From positions 1 to 64,000 of the forward strand of contig CAYZBM010000002.1 of assembly GCA_964476705.1 (NCBI GenBank): DNA of 64,000 nucleotides. The letters are read 5' to 3'. Origin of the DNA: CAYZBM01 sp964476705. Lineage in GTDB: Bacteria; Pseudomonadota; Alphaproteobacteria; Rickettsiales; UBA6187. Position 1 is the stretch's first letter; each line of letters starts with the position of its first letter. The position numbers and the translations under genes were made by a program. Shown piece by piece: positions 42,474-51,811 of the stretch. The notes beneath the pieces are model-generated. The model saw nothing but the letters and a program-made list of their open reading frames with translations. It did no database searches and had not been told where the DNA came from.

Positions 42474-43631
42474 ATGTCTAGTTCAAAAGTCAGTAATTTA
42501 TTAACCGGCACTGTAAGAGCTGCTCAAACGATAGGAGCAAATAGCTCAAGATCGCCTATAATTAGGCGTTCTTTTGTCGACTCCTTGCAAGGAAAAGGAG
42601 GTGAAAATCCAAAGCCTAGAATATTTACTTTGCCATCGCCGGCAGATGCCAGTTTTCGTACAGATCCTTGTTCAGAAACAATAAGACTTAATAATTATTT
42701 ACTTAAAGATTTACTACCTAAGGATTATAAAGATAAATTAAGTACTTTAGAAGAAGTAGCTATACACGCTAGAAATGCTATCCAAATGGCTGATGCGATT
42801 ATTGTACCAGGATCTCCTTTTACCCTTTCTGAAGAATATAGAAAACCAGTATTAATTTCTCCAGCTGCTAATATGCAAGATAAGCTTAAAGATCCTGCGA
42901 AAAAAAATGAACTTAGAAATCTTGCTTATATTGCTGCCGCTTTGGCTAGAGGGCTACCGATAATATCATCTTGTAATGGAGCAGCACAAGTAAGTGCACT
43001 TTTAGGAGCTAAAATGTGGACTCAAGAAGAGATGCATAAAGAAAAAGAAGATTGGGACGCCATCAACCATGATCGTAATTCTCAGCATGATATTTTATTA
43101 AATCCAGAGAGTTTTTTAGCACAATCTAGAGGAAAAAAACAAACCTTTAATAGCCATGGATTAGTTATTATCAGAAATGTTCCATCAACTCATCCTTTGC
43201 TTATAAAAGAACCATCTTATGGAACAAAAATAGAAGCTTGGGCTCCTGATGAGAGTCCGTCACTTATGAGTTCGCATGGCAATAATATAATTATTTTGTC
43301 TGATAGCATACATAGATGTTTACTTAAGGATCCTAAGGTTGCAATAGATCAGAATGAAATGAATCATACGGATGTTTATTTAAATGCCGCATGTGAATTT
43401 TCAGTATGTGCCCATAAAAGTATGGTAAATAATGGTAACCAATATAAAGTTAGCCTTATGGATATGAACCATCCTCTGATAAATGCATTAAAATTAACAG
43501 GATTATTTGATGGGAATAAAGTAGTGCCTGATCCAAATGATTGGACATTTAAAAGTATATCCGAAAAACTAGCAGAACTAGAAAAACTAGATCTTAATAC
43601 ATCTAGTCTAAGTGATACTCGAGGTAGATGA
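42474..43631 (+). CDS. class I glutamine amidotransferase-like (peptidase C26) protein
   Basis: A 385-residue protein. The core resembles gamma-glutamyl hydrolase/PuuD-type class I amidotransferases: MADAIIVPGSPF (the early Gly-rich turn), GLPIISSCNGAAQVSALLGAKMW with the nucleophile C167, and later SHGLVIIRN and SHGNNIII. The catalytic His and Glu cannot be placed with certainty. The first 35 residues hold no Asp or Glu but five Arg/Lys, with IIRRSF, so they look like a targeting presequence or a disordered leader. Residue 68 onward (LLKDLLPKDYKDKLSTLEEVAIHARN) is helical. An SGNH protein gene follows after 18 bases. The substrate is unknown. Confidence 0.72.
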   Translation: MSSSKVSNLLTGTVRAAQTIGANSSRSPIIRRSFVDSLQGKGGENPKPRIFTLPSPADASFRTDPCSETIRLNNYLLKDLLPKDYKDKLSTLEEVAIHARNAIQMADAIIVPGSPFTLSEEYRKPVLISPAANMQDKLKDPAKKNELRNLAYIAAALARGLPIISSCNGAAQVSALLGAKMWTQEEMHKEKEDWDAINHDRNSQHDILLNPESFLAQSRGKKQTFNSHGLVIIRNVPSTHPLLIKEPSYGTKIEAWAPDESPSLMSSHGNNIIILSDSIHRCLLKDPKVAIDQNEMNHTDVYLNAACEFSVCAHKSMVNNGNQYKVSLMDMNHPLINALKLTGLFDGNKVVPDPNDWTFKSISEKLAELEKLDLNTSSLSDTRGR

Positions 43632-43649
43632 ATATTATAAGGATTTTAT

Positions 43650-44309
43650 ATGAAGATATTACTTACAACAATTTTGTTATTATTATCTTTATCTGCCTCA
43701 GCCAGCCAGCTGGAGGGTGTATTATTATATCCTCAGGTAGTTAGGATAATTATTTTAGGTGATGAGTTTATATCGTCTGTGAATGTTGGTAAAATGCAAT
43801 CTTTTCCTTATGTATTAGAAAGGCATATACGTAATACTGGTAGAAAAAAAATTCAAATAATTCCAGAATTTGGTGAGAATTATACTAGCTTAGATGGGGT
43901 AAGATCCTTACCTAAAATTCAAGGAATGAAACCTGATATAGTAGTTTTAATGTTAGGAGCTAATGATCTAAAACAACATATAGATCCTAAAGAAACTTAT
44001 AAAAATTTAGGTGATTTAGTTAAATTACTTACCGAGAAAAAAATTAACGTGATTTTAGTTGGAATTAAGCCCGGAATTAACGAGGGGGATATATATAAAG
44101 AAAAATATCCAAAAATTTATGATTATTTAGCTTATAAATATAAGCTCCCTTATTACAAATCTTTATTTGAAGGGTTAGATAAAAATCCGCAATTAGTCAA
44201 CAAAGATGGATCAGTTAACGATTTTGGTATGGAATATATAGCAGAAGCTATAGCTCCTGTTATGCTGCCAACTATTGATAAGGTAATGAAGGAAAATAAT
44301 ATTAAGTAG
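43650..44309 (+). CDS. SGNH/GDSL-hydrolase-fold protein, catalytic residues probably lost
   Basis: A 219-residue secreted protein with a signal peptide (about 1-18, ending ASAS). The fold is close to TesA-type lysophospholipases: block I IIILGDEF (residues 34-41), block III MLGANDL, and block V DGSVNDFGMEYIAEAI near the C-terminus. At block I the nucleophilic Ser of GDS is Glu (E39), and at block V the His of D-x-x-H is Val, while Asn of GAND is kept. It is therefore probably an inactive relative, perhaps a binding protein. It follows the amidotransferase-like gene and is closed by a strong terminator. Confidence 0.78.
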   Translation: MKILLTTILLLLSLSASASQLEGVLLYPQVVRIIILGDEFISSVNVGKMQSFPYVLERHIRNTGRKKIQIIPEFGENYTSLDGVRSLPKIQGMKPDIVVLMLGANDLKQHIDPKETYKNLGDLVKLLTEKKINVILVGIKPGINEGDIYKEKYPKIYDYLAYKYKLPYYKSLFEGLDKNPQLVNKDGSVNDFGMEYIAEAIAPVMLPTIDKVMKENNIK

Positions 44310-44354
44310 TTGCCAGTGAAAAAATATCGTAAGATATTTTTTCACTGGCAACTA
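44307..44354. terminator. bidirectional rho-independent terminator between the SGNH gene and acnA
   Basis: A perfect 21-base stem, AGTTGCCAGTGAAAAAATATC with loop GTAA, whose two arms contain A and T tracts, so it can end both convergent transcripts. The arm is related to that at 8550-8598 (shared GTGAAAAAATATC). Confidence 0.85.
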
Positions 44355-44376
44355 TTTAGGTAATATTCTCTTCTCT

Positions 44377-47370
44377 CTATTTCTTCTGGCGATCTTTTAC
44401 CACAGTAATATCCGCCTTGTTACAAACAAGTAAGCCCAAAACAATATTATATAATATTATGATCATAATTGGGATAAGTAGATTCATTTTATGAGTAGTC
44501 ATCATCTGATATTGCAAGCTTAATACTGCGGTTAGGCCAAATACTCCGGTCATAATGAGGACAAGTTTGCTAATATTTTTGGCTTTTAAAAATGAACTAC
44601 ATTTTGGACAACGATAAAATAAGGCATTAAATCCTGCAACTAGCTTAAGTAATTTATATTCATTATTACAAACAGGGCATTTAAAGCTGGTTTTTAGAGA
44701 AAATTTACAGTTGTTTTTTTTTATAACTTCACCATTATTAAATTTACGTATTACATGCTGCAATATGCCACCATTTTTATAATATTCTAATTCATTTTCA
44801 GTATCTATACGGCATAAGAGGCTGATAATTTTTATGTTTCCATCAGGGTAAGTGATTTTGCAATTAAGTTCGCATCTAGGGGTTATAGTTTGTAAGTCAA
44901 TTATATCAATGGTTTCGTAGCCTGTAAGATTAAGAGTTTTTCTGGTTACTCCATCTTTAAAAGTTAAAGGAAGTATGCCCATGCCAACTAAATTTGAGCG
45001 ATGAATCCGTTCGAAACTTTCAGCAATAACGGCTTTAACTCCAAGTAATAAAGTTCCTTTTGCGGCCCAATCGCGTGATGAGCCCATGCCATAATCTTTT
45101 CCGGCAATAATAATTAAAGGAATATTATCAGCTTTATATTTTTGTGCGGCATCAAAAATACTTAAAGTTTCTTTAGTTTTTACATAAGTGGTAACTCCAC
45201 CTTCAGTTCCTGGTGCCATCTCATTTTTAATTCTGATATTGGCAAAAGTACCACGGGTCATGATATCGTCATTACCACGCCTTGCCCCATAAGAATTAAA
45301 ATCTCCGGCTTTTACACCATGTTCTTCTAAGAATTTTGCAGCTGGGGTATTTTTGGCAATAGAACCTGCTGGCGAAATATGATCGGTGGTTATACTATCG
45401 CCCAGCAAAGCTAAAATATTAGCTTTAACTATGTCATTAACTTTTGTAGGGTTTGGTCGCATATTAGCAAAATAAGGCGGTTTTTTGATATAAGTGCTAG
45501 AATCTGACCAATTATAAGTTTGCGCATCCTCAGTTTTAATATTTTGCCAAGATTTATCGCCAGTAAATACATCTTTATATTTTTCTTTAAACATTTCTCT
45601 AGTTACAAAATTAGCTACAATGTCGCTAATTTCTTGGGTACTAGGCCAAATATCTTTTAAATATATTTTATTACCATTATCTCCGGTTCCTATAGGATCT
45701 TTACTTAAATCTATATTCATAGTTCCAGCTAAGGCGTAAGCTACAACTAAAGGCGGGGAGGCTAAATAATTAGCTTTTACTTGCTGATGAACTCTTCCTT
45801 CAAAATTACGATTGCCGGATAATACCGCAGCTACAACAAGATTATTATCTTTAATAGTTTTTTCAATTTTCGGGTCAAAGGGCCCAGAATTACCAATACA
45901 AGTAGTACAGCCAAAGCCAACTATATTAAAGCCTAATTCGTTTAAAGGATTAGTTAGGCCAGATTTATCTAAATATTCAGAGACAACTTGTGATCCTGGA
46001 GCTAAAGAAGTTTTAACCCAAGGTTTTACTTTTAAGCCTAAAGCTAAAGCCTTTTTTGCAACTAACCCAGCAGCTATCATTACTTGTGGATTGGAGGTAT
46101 TAGTGCAGCTAGTTATTGCGGCAATTAATACATTAGCATTTTTTAAAGAAAAATCTTTATTCTCAACTAAAAATTCGGTATTTAAATCAAGGTTTTTATC
46201 AAAATTAGTTTTAAAATTTTCAGCAACATTAGGAAGAATTACTTTATCTTGCGGTCTTTTTGGCCCAGAAAGACATGGCTCCACAGTACTTAAATCTAAA
46301 GTTACAATATCTGAAAATATGGGTTCAATATTATTATCGCGCCATAATCCTTGCGCTTTAGCGTAGGCTTCAATTAAAGCAATTTTATGCTCCTCACGCG
46401 CAGTTAAGTTTAGATATTTTATAGTTTCAACGTCAATTGGAAAAAATCCACAAGTTGCACCATATTCTGGAGCCATATTGGCAATCGTTGCTCGATCAGC
46501 TAAAGTTAAATAATCAAGACCAGAGCCATAAAATTCAACAAATTTTTCAACAACCCCTTTTGCTCTTAGAATATTAGTTATAGTAAGAACTATATCTGTT
46601 GCGGTAACGCCTTCTTTAATTTTACCAGTTAATTTACAACCGATTACTTCAGGTAGCACTAATGATATTGGCTGGCCAAGCATAGCAGATTCGGCTTCAA
46701 TTCCCCCAACTCCCCAACCTAAAACCGCTAAACCATTAACCATTGTAGTATGAGAATCAGTGCCAACTACCGTATCTGGAAAAATAAATCCCTCAGCATC
46801 TTGGCTTACCACATCAGCTAAATATTCAATATTTACCTGGTGGCAAATTCCGGTTCCAGGCGGTACGGTACGGAAGTTTTTAAACATTTTTTGTGCCGAG
46901 CGTAATAACTCATAACGTTCGATATTCCGTTCCATCTCTAAGGCCACATTTTTTGCTGAAGCATCTGGTGTCGCATAAAAATCTACTTGAACCGAATGGT
47001 CGATAACCAAATCAACGCGAGCTAAAGGATTAATTTTAGTTGCGTCCCCACCTAAATCATTCATTGCATCACGCATAGCGCATAGGTCAACAACGGCGGG
47101 AACTCCAGTGAAATCTTGCATTAATACTCTTGCCGGACGAAAGGCTATTTCTTCTGGATTTTTTTTATTTTCTAGCCAAATTGCGAAGGCTTTTATATCT
47201 GAATCATTGCCATTGTAATCATGAAATCTTAAAGTATTTTCAAGTAAGATTTTTAAAGAATAAGGTAGTTTTGCAATATCAATGCCAAACTCTTTGGCAG
47301 CACTATTTAGATCGTAATATTTATATTCTTTATAGTTAATCTTAATATTAGAAATATTTTTGTTTTCCAT
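44377..47370 (-). CDS. acnA: aconitate hydratase A with a C-terminal zinc-ribbon/membrane extension
   Basis: A 997-residue protein, about 105 longer than usual for AcnA. Residues 1-877 are a complete aconitase: VLMQDFTGVPAVVDL, DSHTTMVNGLAVLGWGVGG, ITSCTNTSNP and GCTTCIGNSGP (iron-sulfur cysteines), the DRDWAAKG swivel-type segment GSSRDWAAKGT, and the usual end ELEYYKNGGILQHVIRKF. From about 878 it continues in frame with a zinc-ribbon-like part (C898-x2-C901 and C921-x2-C924) and two membrane helices (about 931-950 and 959-980). It would tether the citrate-isocitrate step of the TCA cycle to the membrane if the fusion is real. No stop or start separates the parts. ccmA lies divergently upstream. 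Confidence 0.95.
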   Translation of the reverse strand: MENKNISNIKINYKEYKYYDLNSAAKEFGIDIAKLPYSLKILLENTLRFHDYNGNDSDIKAFAIWLENKKNPEEIAFRPARVLMQDFTGVPAVVDLCAMRDAMNDLGGDATKINPLARVDLVIDHSVQVDFYATPDASAKNVALEMERNIERYELLRSAQKMFKNFRTVPPGTGICHQVNIEYLADVVSQDAEGFIFPDTVVGTDSHTTMVNGLAVLGWGVGGIEAESAMLGQPISLVLPEVIGCKLTGKIKEGVTATDIVLTITNILRAKGVVEKFVEFYGSGLDYLTLADRATIANMAPEYGATCGFFPIDVETIKYLNLTAREEHKIALIEAYAKAQGLWRDNNIEPIFSDIVTLDLSTVEPCLSGPKRPQDKVILPNVAENFKTNFDKNLDLNTEFLVENKDFSLKNANVLIAAITSCTNTSNPQVMIAAGLVAKKALALGLKVKPWVKTSLAPGSQVVSEYLDKSGLTNPLNELGFNIVGFGCTTCIGNSGPFDPKIEKTIKDNNLVVAAVLSGNRNFEGRVHQQVKANYLASPPLVVAYALAGTMNIDLSKDPIGTGDNGNKIYLKDIWPSTQEISDIVANFVTREMFKEKYKDVFTGDKSWQNIKTEDAQTYNWSDSSTYIKKPPYFANMRPNPTKVNDIVKANILALLGDSITTDHISPAGSIAKNTPAAKFLEEHGVKAGDFNSYGARRGNDDIMTRGTFANIRIKNEMAPGTEGGVTTYVKTKETLSIFDAAQKYKADNIPLIIIAGKDYGMGSSRDWAAKGTLLLGVKAVIAESFERIHRSNLVGMGILPLTFKDGVTRKTLNLTGYETIDIIDLQTITPRCELNCKITYPDGNIKIISLLCRIDTENELEYYKNGGILQHVIRKFNNGEVIKKNNCKFSLKTSFKCPVCNNEYKLLKLVAGFNALFYRCPKCSSFLKAKNISKLVLIMTGVFGLTAVLSLQYQMMTTHKMNLLIPIMIIILYNIVLGLLVCNKADITVVKDRQKK

Positions 47371-47496
47371 AATAATTTCTTGATTTTAATTATTTGTAGT
47401 TGGCTTAAAGATTTATATTCTTTATATAATATCAATTAGTTATGTTAAAGGAAATACTTATATACTTAATGCTTTTTATTTAAACAAAATATTATT

Positions 47497-48114
47497 ATGC
47501 TAACTCTTGATAATCTTACCTGCATTAGAGGCGACAAAGTCTTATTTAAAGATTTAGGAATTACTTTTGGTGAAGGGTCGCTTACTATAGTAAAAGGCCC
47601 CAATGGTTCTGGTAAGAGTAGTTTACTTAAAATTGTAGCTAATTTGCTTGATCCTACTTTGGGTTCAATCATGTATAATGAGCAAATAATTAATCAAGAT
47701 ACAAAAGAAAATTATTTTAAAGATTTAGTATATTTAGGGCATAAAAATGCTTTGTCGAATAATTTATCGGTTGAAGATAATGTAGCATTTTGGGCGAAAC
47801 TTGCTGGTAGCTACGAATTATTACTGGAAACCGCCTTGCATTATTTTCAGCTTTCACACTTGCGGGAGGTGACGGTAAATAAATTATCAATGGGGTTATG
47901 TAAAAGGGTTGAACTTACCAGGCTTATTACTAAAAAAGCCAAAATTTGGCTACTTGATGAGCCTTATAGTTTTTTAGATGAAGAAGGCAAAAAATTGCTA
48001 GATGCTTTGATTATGACTAAGGCTAATCAAAAAGGTATAATAATAATTGCCAGTAATGATGAGATCGCAATTAAAAATCAGACTACCCTTTCTATCCCTG
48101 ACTTTTGGCAGTAG
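47497..48114 (+). CDS. ccmA: cytochrome c maturation ATP-binding protein CcmA
   Basis: A 205-residue ABC ATPase: Walker A GPNGSGKSSLLKI, signature-like LSMGLCKRVELTRLI (where LSxG is kept and Q is replaced), Walker B IWLLDEPYSFLD, and short total length typical of CcmA. It works with CcmB in haem handling for c-type cytochromes; ccmB is not adjacent in this window. Position next to acnA is also seen in Rickettsiales. It converges on ygfZ, overlapping its 3' end by 23 bases. Confidence 0.85.
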   Translation: MLTLDNLTCIRGDKVLFKDLGITFGEGSLTIVKGPNGSGKSSLLKIVANLLDPTLGSIMYNEQIINQDTKENYFKDLVYLGHKNALSNNLSVEDNVAFWAKLAGSYELLLETALHYFQLSHLREVTVNKLSMGLCKRVELTRLITKKAKIWLLDEPYSFLDEEGKKLLDALIMTKANQKGIIIIASNDEIAIKNQTTLSIPDFWQ

Positions 48115-48958
48115 CCAATATCTTTCCTTTTATCCTCTGGTAACTAACATCTAAATTTTCTGGTAAAGGCAGGTTAATCAAGGCCAATCCTAGATTATTT
48201 TGGGTAGAAGTTATAATACCCTTATTATTATCTAGAAATTTATTGTCATTTAAAATTATATTTTTTTCAAACTCTATTATTTGGAGAAGTTTCTTTCTTA
48301 TGCTTTGCTTATTATGTACTCTTGCGGTTACTTCTTGGCCTATGTAGCAACCTTTAGTATATGAAATTGCATTTAATTGCTCTAAGTTGAAATCATGTGG
48401 GTAGGACTCCCCGCTTACTAAATCATGCTCGCTATCAGGTATAAGATTTAATATTCGGGCTTGATTATATTTTGGATAATCTATCTCTACGAAGTCCTCA
48501 GTAGGAAAAATCTCTCTAATATCATCTTTAGCAATTAACCTAGGCCATAAATTTTTATTTCTGGGATCTGGAGATAAAAAATTATTTTTCAAATAACCAT
48601 TTTTTAATTGCTCTTTTAAATCTGAGTAATTTTGCTCTATAGCATAAATTTTATAGCTATCTGAAGCATCAGTTATATTAATATTTGCTCCTAGCTTATA
48701 AATGGATAAAGTTTTGATAATTTTTTCTTTTTCGCGGAATAAGCAATCAAGAAGATAGATGTTATTATTTTCATCATAAGTAATAAAAAAATCATACAGA
48801 AATTTACCTTGAGGAGTAAGGAGTAGGGTATAGAGAAAAATATCTCTTTTTGCATTATTTATATTGTTACTGATTATTTTTTGTAAGAATATTTGGTTGT
48901 CTATTCCTGATATAGCAATAATTGTCCGTTTTTGCAGAGTTATGTAACTTATGGCCAT
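48092..48958 (-). CDS. ygfZ: YgfZ/GcvT-type folate-binding protein
   Basis: A 288-residue protein. The signature KGCYIGQEVTARVHNK (K-G-C-Y-x-G-Q-E) lies near residues 205-220 and is preceded by the substrate-side segment AISYT. YgfZ uses tetrahydrofolate and supports repair or assembly of iron-sulfur clusters, including those of MiaB (14466) and aconitase (44377), both in this window. Its last codons overlap the convergent ccmA gene. Confidence 0.9.
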   Translation of the reverse strand: MAISYITLQKRTIIAISGIDNQIFLQKIISNNINNAKRDIFLYTLLLTPQGKFLYDFFITYDENNNIYLLDCLFREKEKIIKTLSIYKLGANINITDASDSYKIYAIEQNYSDLKEQLKNGYLKNNFLSPDPRNKNLWPRLIAKDDIREIFPTEDFVEIDYPKYNQARILNLIPDSEHDLVSGESYPHDFNLEQLNAISYTKGCYIGQEVTARVHNKQSIRKKLLQIIEFEKNIILNDNKFLDNNKGIITSTQNNLGLALINLPLPENLDVSYQRIKGKILATAKSQG

Positions 48959-48986
48959 ATTTTTAAATTATATATATTATTGTGAT

Positions 48987-49026
48987 AAATCATTAGCAAA
49001 TCAGCTATTTACTATTGATATACTAT
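48987..49026 (-). repeat. fragment of palindromic element family A
   Basis: AAATCATTAGCAAATCAGC and ATTGAT.TACTATAG match the distal end of the reverse copy at 10808-10955 nearly base for base. Only this terminal third is present, between ygfZ and the glycosyltransferase gene, in the spacer that should hold both divergent promoters. Confidence 0.7.
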
Positions 49027-49117
49027 AGTTATTTCTTGCTAAATAATGAATTTTCTCTAGAGTAGCTTACAGTATTTCTAGTAATTTTCTAGTTTAAAAA
49101 ATAAAAAGAGATTTAAA

Positions 49118-50170
49118 ATGCGCATTATAAACGCAATGTTTAGCCAGGGGCTTGGTGGCATCGAGCAAGCTTTTTTGAATTATTGTATCGCGCTTAAAGC
49201 TGGTGGGCATACTGTTAATGCGGTAATTCTTCCTAAGGCCGCAATAAAGGATCATTTAACTAAGCTTGGCGGAATTAATATTATCGAGATTGATAATTGG
49301 GGTAATTGGGATTTAGTTGCCAAATCAGCGCTAAAAAATATCGCGCGTCAGGTTAAAGCTGATGTTATTATTAGTCACGGTTCAAGAGCTGCAGAATTAT
49401 TTCGTGGAGTTAGTAAGCGGGCTAAAAATATTGGGGTTCTCCATAATTATAGCGTTCAAAGATTTTTATATATGGATTTGATTTTTGCCGTGAGCCAAGA
49501 TTTGCGGCGTAAAATTATTGCCGATGGTATGGCCGAAAATAAAGTTTTTTATTTACCAAATATGATTGCTCTTAATAATAAAGAGCTAAATAAAAATGAA
49601 TATGATAGCAAAGATAAAAATGAAATTTTAACTTTTGGTACTTTGGGTCGTTTCGTAAAAAAGAAAGGTTTTGATGTTTTTTTACAGGCGTTAGCGTTGT
49701 TAAAAGCCAAAAATTATGATTTTAGAGTTTTAATTGGTGGTGACGGTGAAGAAAAAGATAACTTAAGGTTATTATGTGATCAGTTAAATCTTGAACACGA
49801 AGTTAGTTTTTTAGGTTGGTTAAAAGAAGAAGATAGAAATAATTTTTATAAAAAACTAGATGTTTTTTGCTTACCGTCATTACATGAACCTTTTGGTATA
49901 GTTATATTGGAGGCTTTAAAATATTCCTTGAGTATAGTGACCACCAATACCGAAGGACCAAAAGAAATATTGTCTGAAGGGCAAGATGCATTATTTGTTC
50001 CAAAAAATGATCCAGTAGCTTTAGCTGAGGCCTTAGAAAAACTTATAAAAGATAAAAATTTAAGGAATAATTTGGCGGGTAATGCTATTAAAACTGCGGC
50101 TATTTATAGTATAGATGTGGTTGGTAAAACTTTAAACGAATATATAAAGCTACCAGTTGGAAATATCTAA
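49118..50170 (+). CDS. glycosyltransferase family 4 protein
   Basis: A 350-residue GT-B enzyme. N-terminal part: FSQGLGGIEQAFLNYCIALKAGGH (acceptor-side Gly-rich loop). C-terminal part: TFGTLGRFVKKKGFDVFLQAL, LIGGDGEEKDNLR, FLGWLKEEDR, and the E-x7-E motif HEPFGIVILEALKYS, followed by TEGPKEIL. It transfers a sugar from a nucleotide donor to a lipid or glycan acceptor, probably for lipopolysaccharide; lpxC shows that the cell makes lipid A. No sugar gene neighbours it. Confidence 0.9.
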   Translation: MRIINAMFSQGLGGIEQAFLNYCIALKAGGHTVNAVILPKAAIKDHLTKLGGINIIEIDNWGNWDLVAKSALKNIARQVKADVIISHGSRAAELFRGVSKRAKNIGVLHNYSVQRFLYMDLIFAVSQDLRRKIIADGMAENKVFYLPNMIALNNKELNKNEYDSKDKNEILTFGTLGRFVKKKGFDVFLQALALLKAKNYDFRVLIGGDGEEKDNLRLLCDQLNLEHEVSFLGWLKEEDRNNFYKKLDVFCLPSLHEPFGIVILEALKYSLSIVTTNTEGPKEILSEGQDALFVPKNDPVALAEALEKLIKDKNLRNNLAGNAIKTAAIYSIDVVGKTLNEYIKLPVGNI

Positions 50171-50224
50171 TCGGTATTTAACATTAATCTAATAAAACTA
50201 AAATTGAAAATAAGAGTTAAAAAA

Positions 50225-51520
50225 ATGATACCACGTTATAGTCGCGAAGAAATGGTTAAAATTTGGGAACCTGAAAATAAGTTCCGTATTTGGTTTGAGA
50301 TAGAGGCTCATGCTTGTGATGCGCAGAGTGAACTTGGAATAATTCCTAAAGAAGCTGCTAAATTAATTTGGCAAAAAGGTAAGTTTGATATTGCTAAAAT
50401 TGATGAAATTGAAAAAACTACTAAACATGATGTAATAGCATTTTTAACTAATTTAGCGGAATATGTTGGCGAGCCTGCCAGATTTATTCATCAAGGTATG
50501 ACAAGTTCTGATGTTTTAGATACTTGTTTTAATATCCAACTAAAACAAGCTGCAGACATATTGTTAGTTGATATAGATAAAGTTTTAGCGGCGCTTAAAA
50601 AAAGAAGTTTAGAATGTAAATATATGGTTTGTATGGGTAGAAGTCATGGGATTCATGCCGAACCTACTACTATGGGAATAAAGCTGGCTAGATTTTATGC
50701 GGAGATGGAGCGAAATAAAGAAAGATTACTCAGAGCCAAAGATGAAATTTCTACTTGCGCTATTTCTGGCGCAGTTGGTACTTTTGCTAATATTGATCCA
50801 TTTGTAGAAGTTTATGTGGCAGAAAAAATGGGTTTACATTTTGAGCCAGTATCTAGCCAAATTATACCTCGTGACCGTCATGCTATGTATTTTGTAACTT
50901 TGGCTGTTATAGCGAGTTCGATGGAAAATATTGCAGTTGAAATAAGGCATTTGCAAAGAACTGAGGTTTTAGAAGTTGAAGAATATTTTAGTCCTGGACA
51001 AAAAGGCAGTTCGGCAATGCCACATAAGCGTAATCCGGTATTAAGCGAAAATATTACGGGTCTTGCTAGATTAGTTAGAGGTTATGCTATGCCAGCATTG
51101 GAGAATGTTGCGCTGTGGCATGAACGCGATATCTCCCATTCTTCAGTAGAAAGAGTCATTGGTCCAGATGCTACGGTTAATCTAGATTTTGCTTTAAATA
51201 GACTGGCAAATTTACTAGAAAACTTGGTATTTTATCCAGAGAATATGCAAAAAAATCTAGATAAATTAGGTGGCTTGGTCTTCTCGCAAAGATTACTTTT
51301 GGCTCTAACCCAAAAAGGGGTAAGTCGTGAATATTCCTATGAGATAGTACAAAGAAATGCGATGAAAGTTTGGCAAGAAAATAAAGATTTTAAATCTGAA
51401 TTAAAGGCAGATAAAGACGTTATTGCTAAAGTTAGTCCTGCAGAAATAGATGAAATTTTTGATATGAATTACCATACTAAGCATGTAGATACGATATTTA
51501 AGCGGGTTTTTGGGGAGTAA
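50225..51520 (+). CDS. purB: adenylosuccinate lyase
   Basis: A protein of about 431 residues of the fumarase/aspartase superfamily. Motifs: EKTTKHDVIAFL, FIHQGMTSSDVLDT (catalytic-side His and Ser-Ser-Asp), GRSHGIHAEPTTMG, ISGAVGTFANI, and the signature SPGQKGSSAMPHKRNP near residue 265. It acts twice in purine synthesis (SAICAR and adenylosuccinate cleavage). I start it at the ATG of 50225 (MIPRYSREEM); the TTG at 50204 would add seven residues of doubtful value. Confidence 0.96.
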   Translation: MIPRYSREEMVKIWEPENKFRIWFEIEAHACDAQSELGIIPKEAAKLIWQKGKFDIAKIDEIEKTTKHDVIAFLTNLAEYVGEPARFIHQGMTSSDVLDTCFNIQLKQAADILLVDIDKVLAALKKRSLECKYMVCMGRSHGIHAEPTTMGIKLARFYAEMERNKERLLRAKDEISTCAISGAVGTFANIDPFVEVYVAEKMGLHFEPVSSQIIPRDRHAMYFVTLAVIASSMENIAVEIRHLQRTEVLEVEEYFSPGQKGSSAMPHKRNPVLSENITGLARLVRGYAMPALENVALWHERDISHSSVERVIGPDATVNLDFALNRLANLLENLVFYPENMQKNLDKLGGLVFSQRLLLALTQKGVSREYSYEIVQRNAMKVWQENKDFKSELKADKDVIAKVSPAEIDEIFDMNYHTKHVDTIFKRVFGE

Positions 51521-51567
51521 GAATAACAACCTGCCCCACCTTTTGTGAAGCCCGGAAGACCCGTGGA

Positions 51568-51644
51568 TGGTAGCGGAGGAGGGAATCGAACCCCCGACAC
51601 ACGGATTATGATTCCGCCGCTCTAACCAACTGAGCTACTCCGCC
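51568..51644 (-). tRNA. tRNA-Met, elongator (anticodon CAT)
   Basis: The minus strand reads GGCGGAGTAGCTCAGTTGG..., anticodon loop ATCATAA, T loop TTCGATT, and acceptor CTCCGCT + A + CCA. It resembles alphaproteobacterial elongator Met tRNAs, including G1-U72. Initiator features are absent; an Ile2 (CAT, lysidine) tRNA is less likely. Boundaries include the CCA. Confidence 0.9.
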
Positions 51645-51811
51645 GTAAAATAGAAAAGAACCGCAATATATAAGAAGCTTTAGAAAACATGTCAAGTTAT
51701 ACCATTTTAAGTTATGCTTATATCCCTAAAAATTTATTAATTTATTATTTAAATTTAAAGAAAGTTGTGCTATAGTTAAGTTTTTAATAATTAAACCTAC
51801 GCTTTAAAACA

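Noticed and set aside
44377..44740. Aconitase tail as a separate gene
   Set aside because: It is in the same frame as acnA with no stop or ribosome binding site before it, so I treat it as a fusion; a sequencing error cannot be excluded.
51568..51644. tRNA-Ile2 (CAT) or initiator tRNA-Met
   Set aside because: The D arm and acceptor sequence match elongator tRNA-Met of Alphaproteobacteria; initiator features (three G-C pairs in the anticodon stem, mismatch 1-72 of C-A type) are not present.
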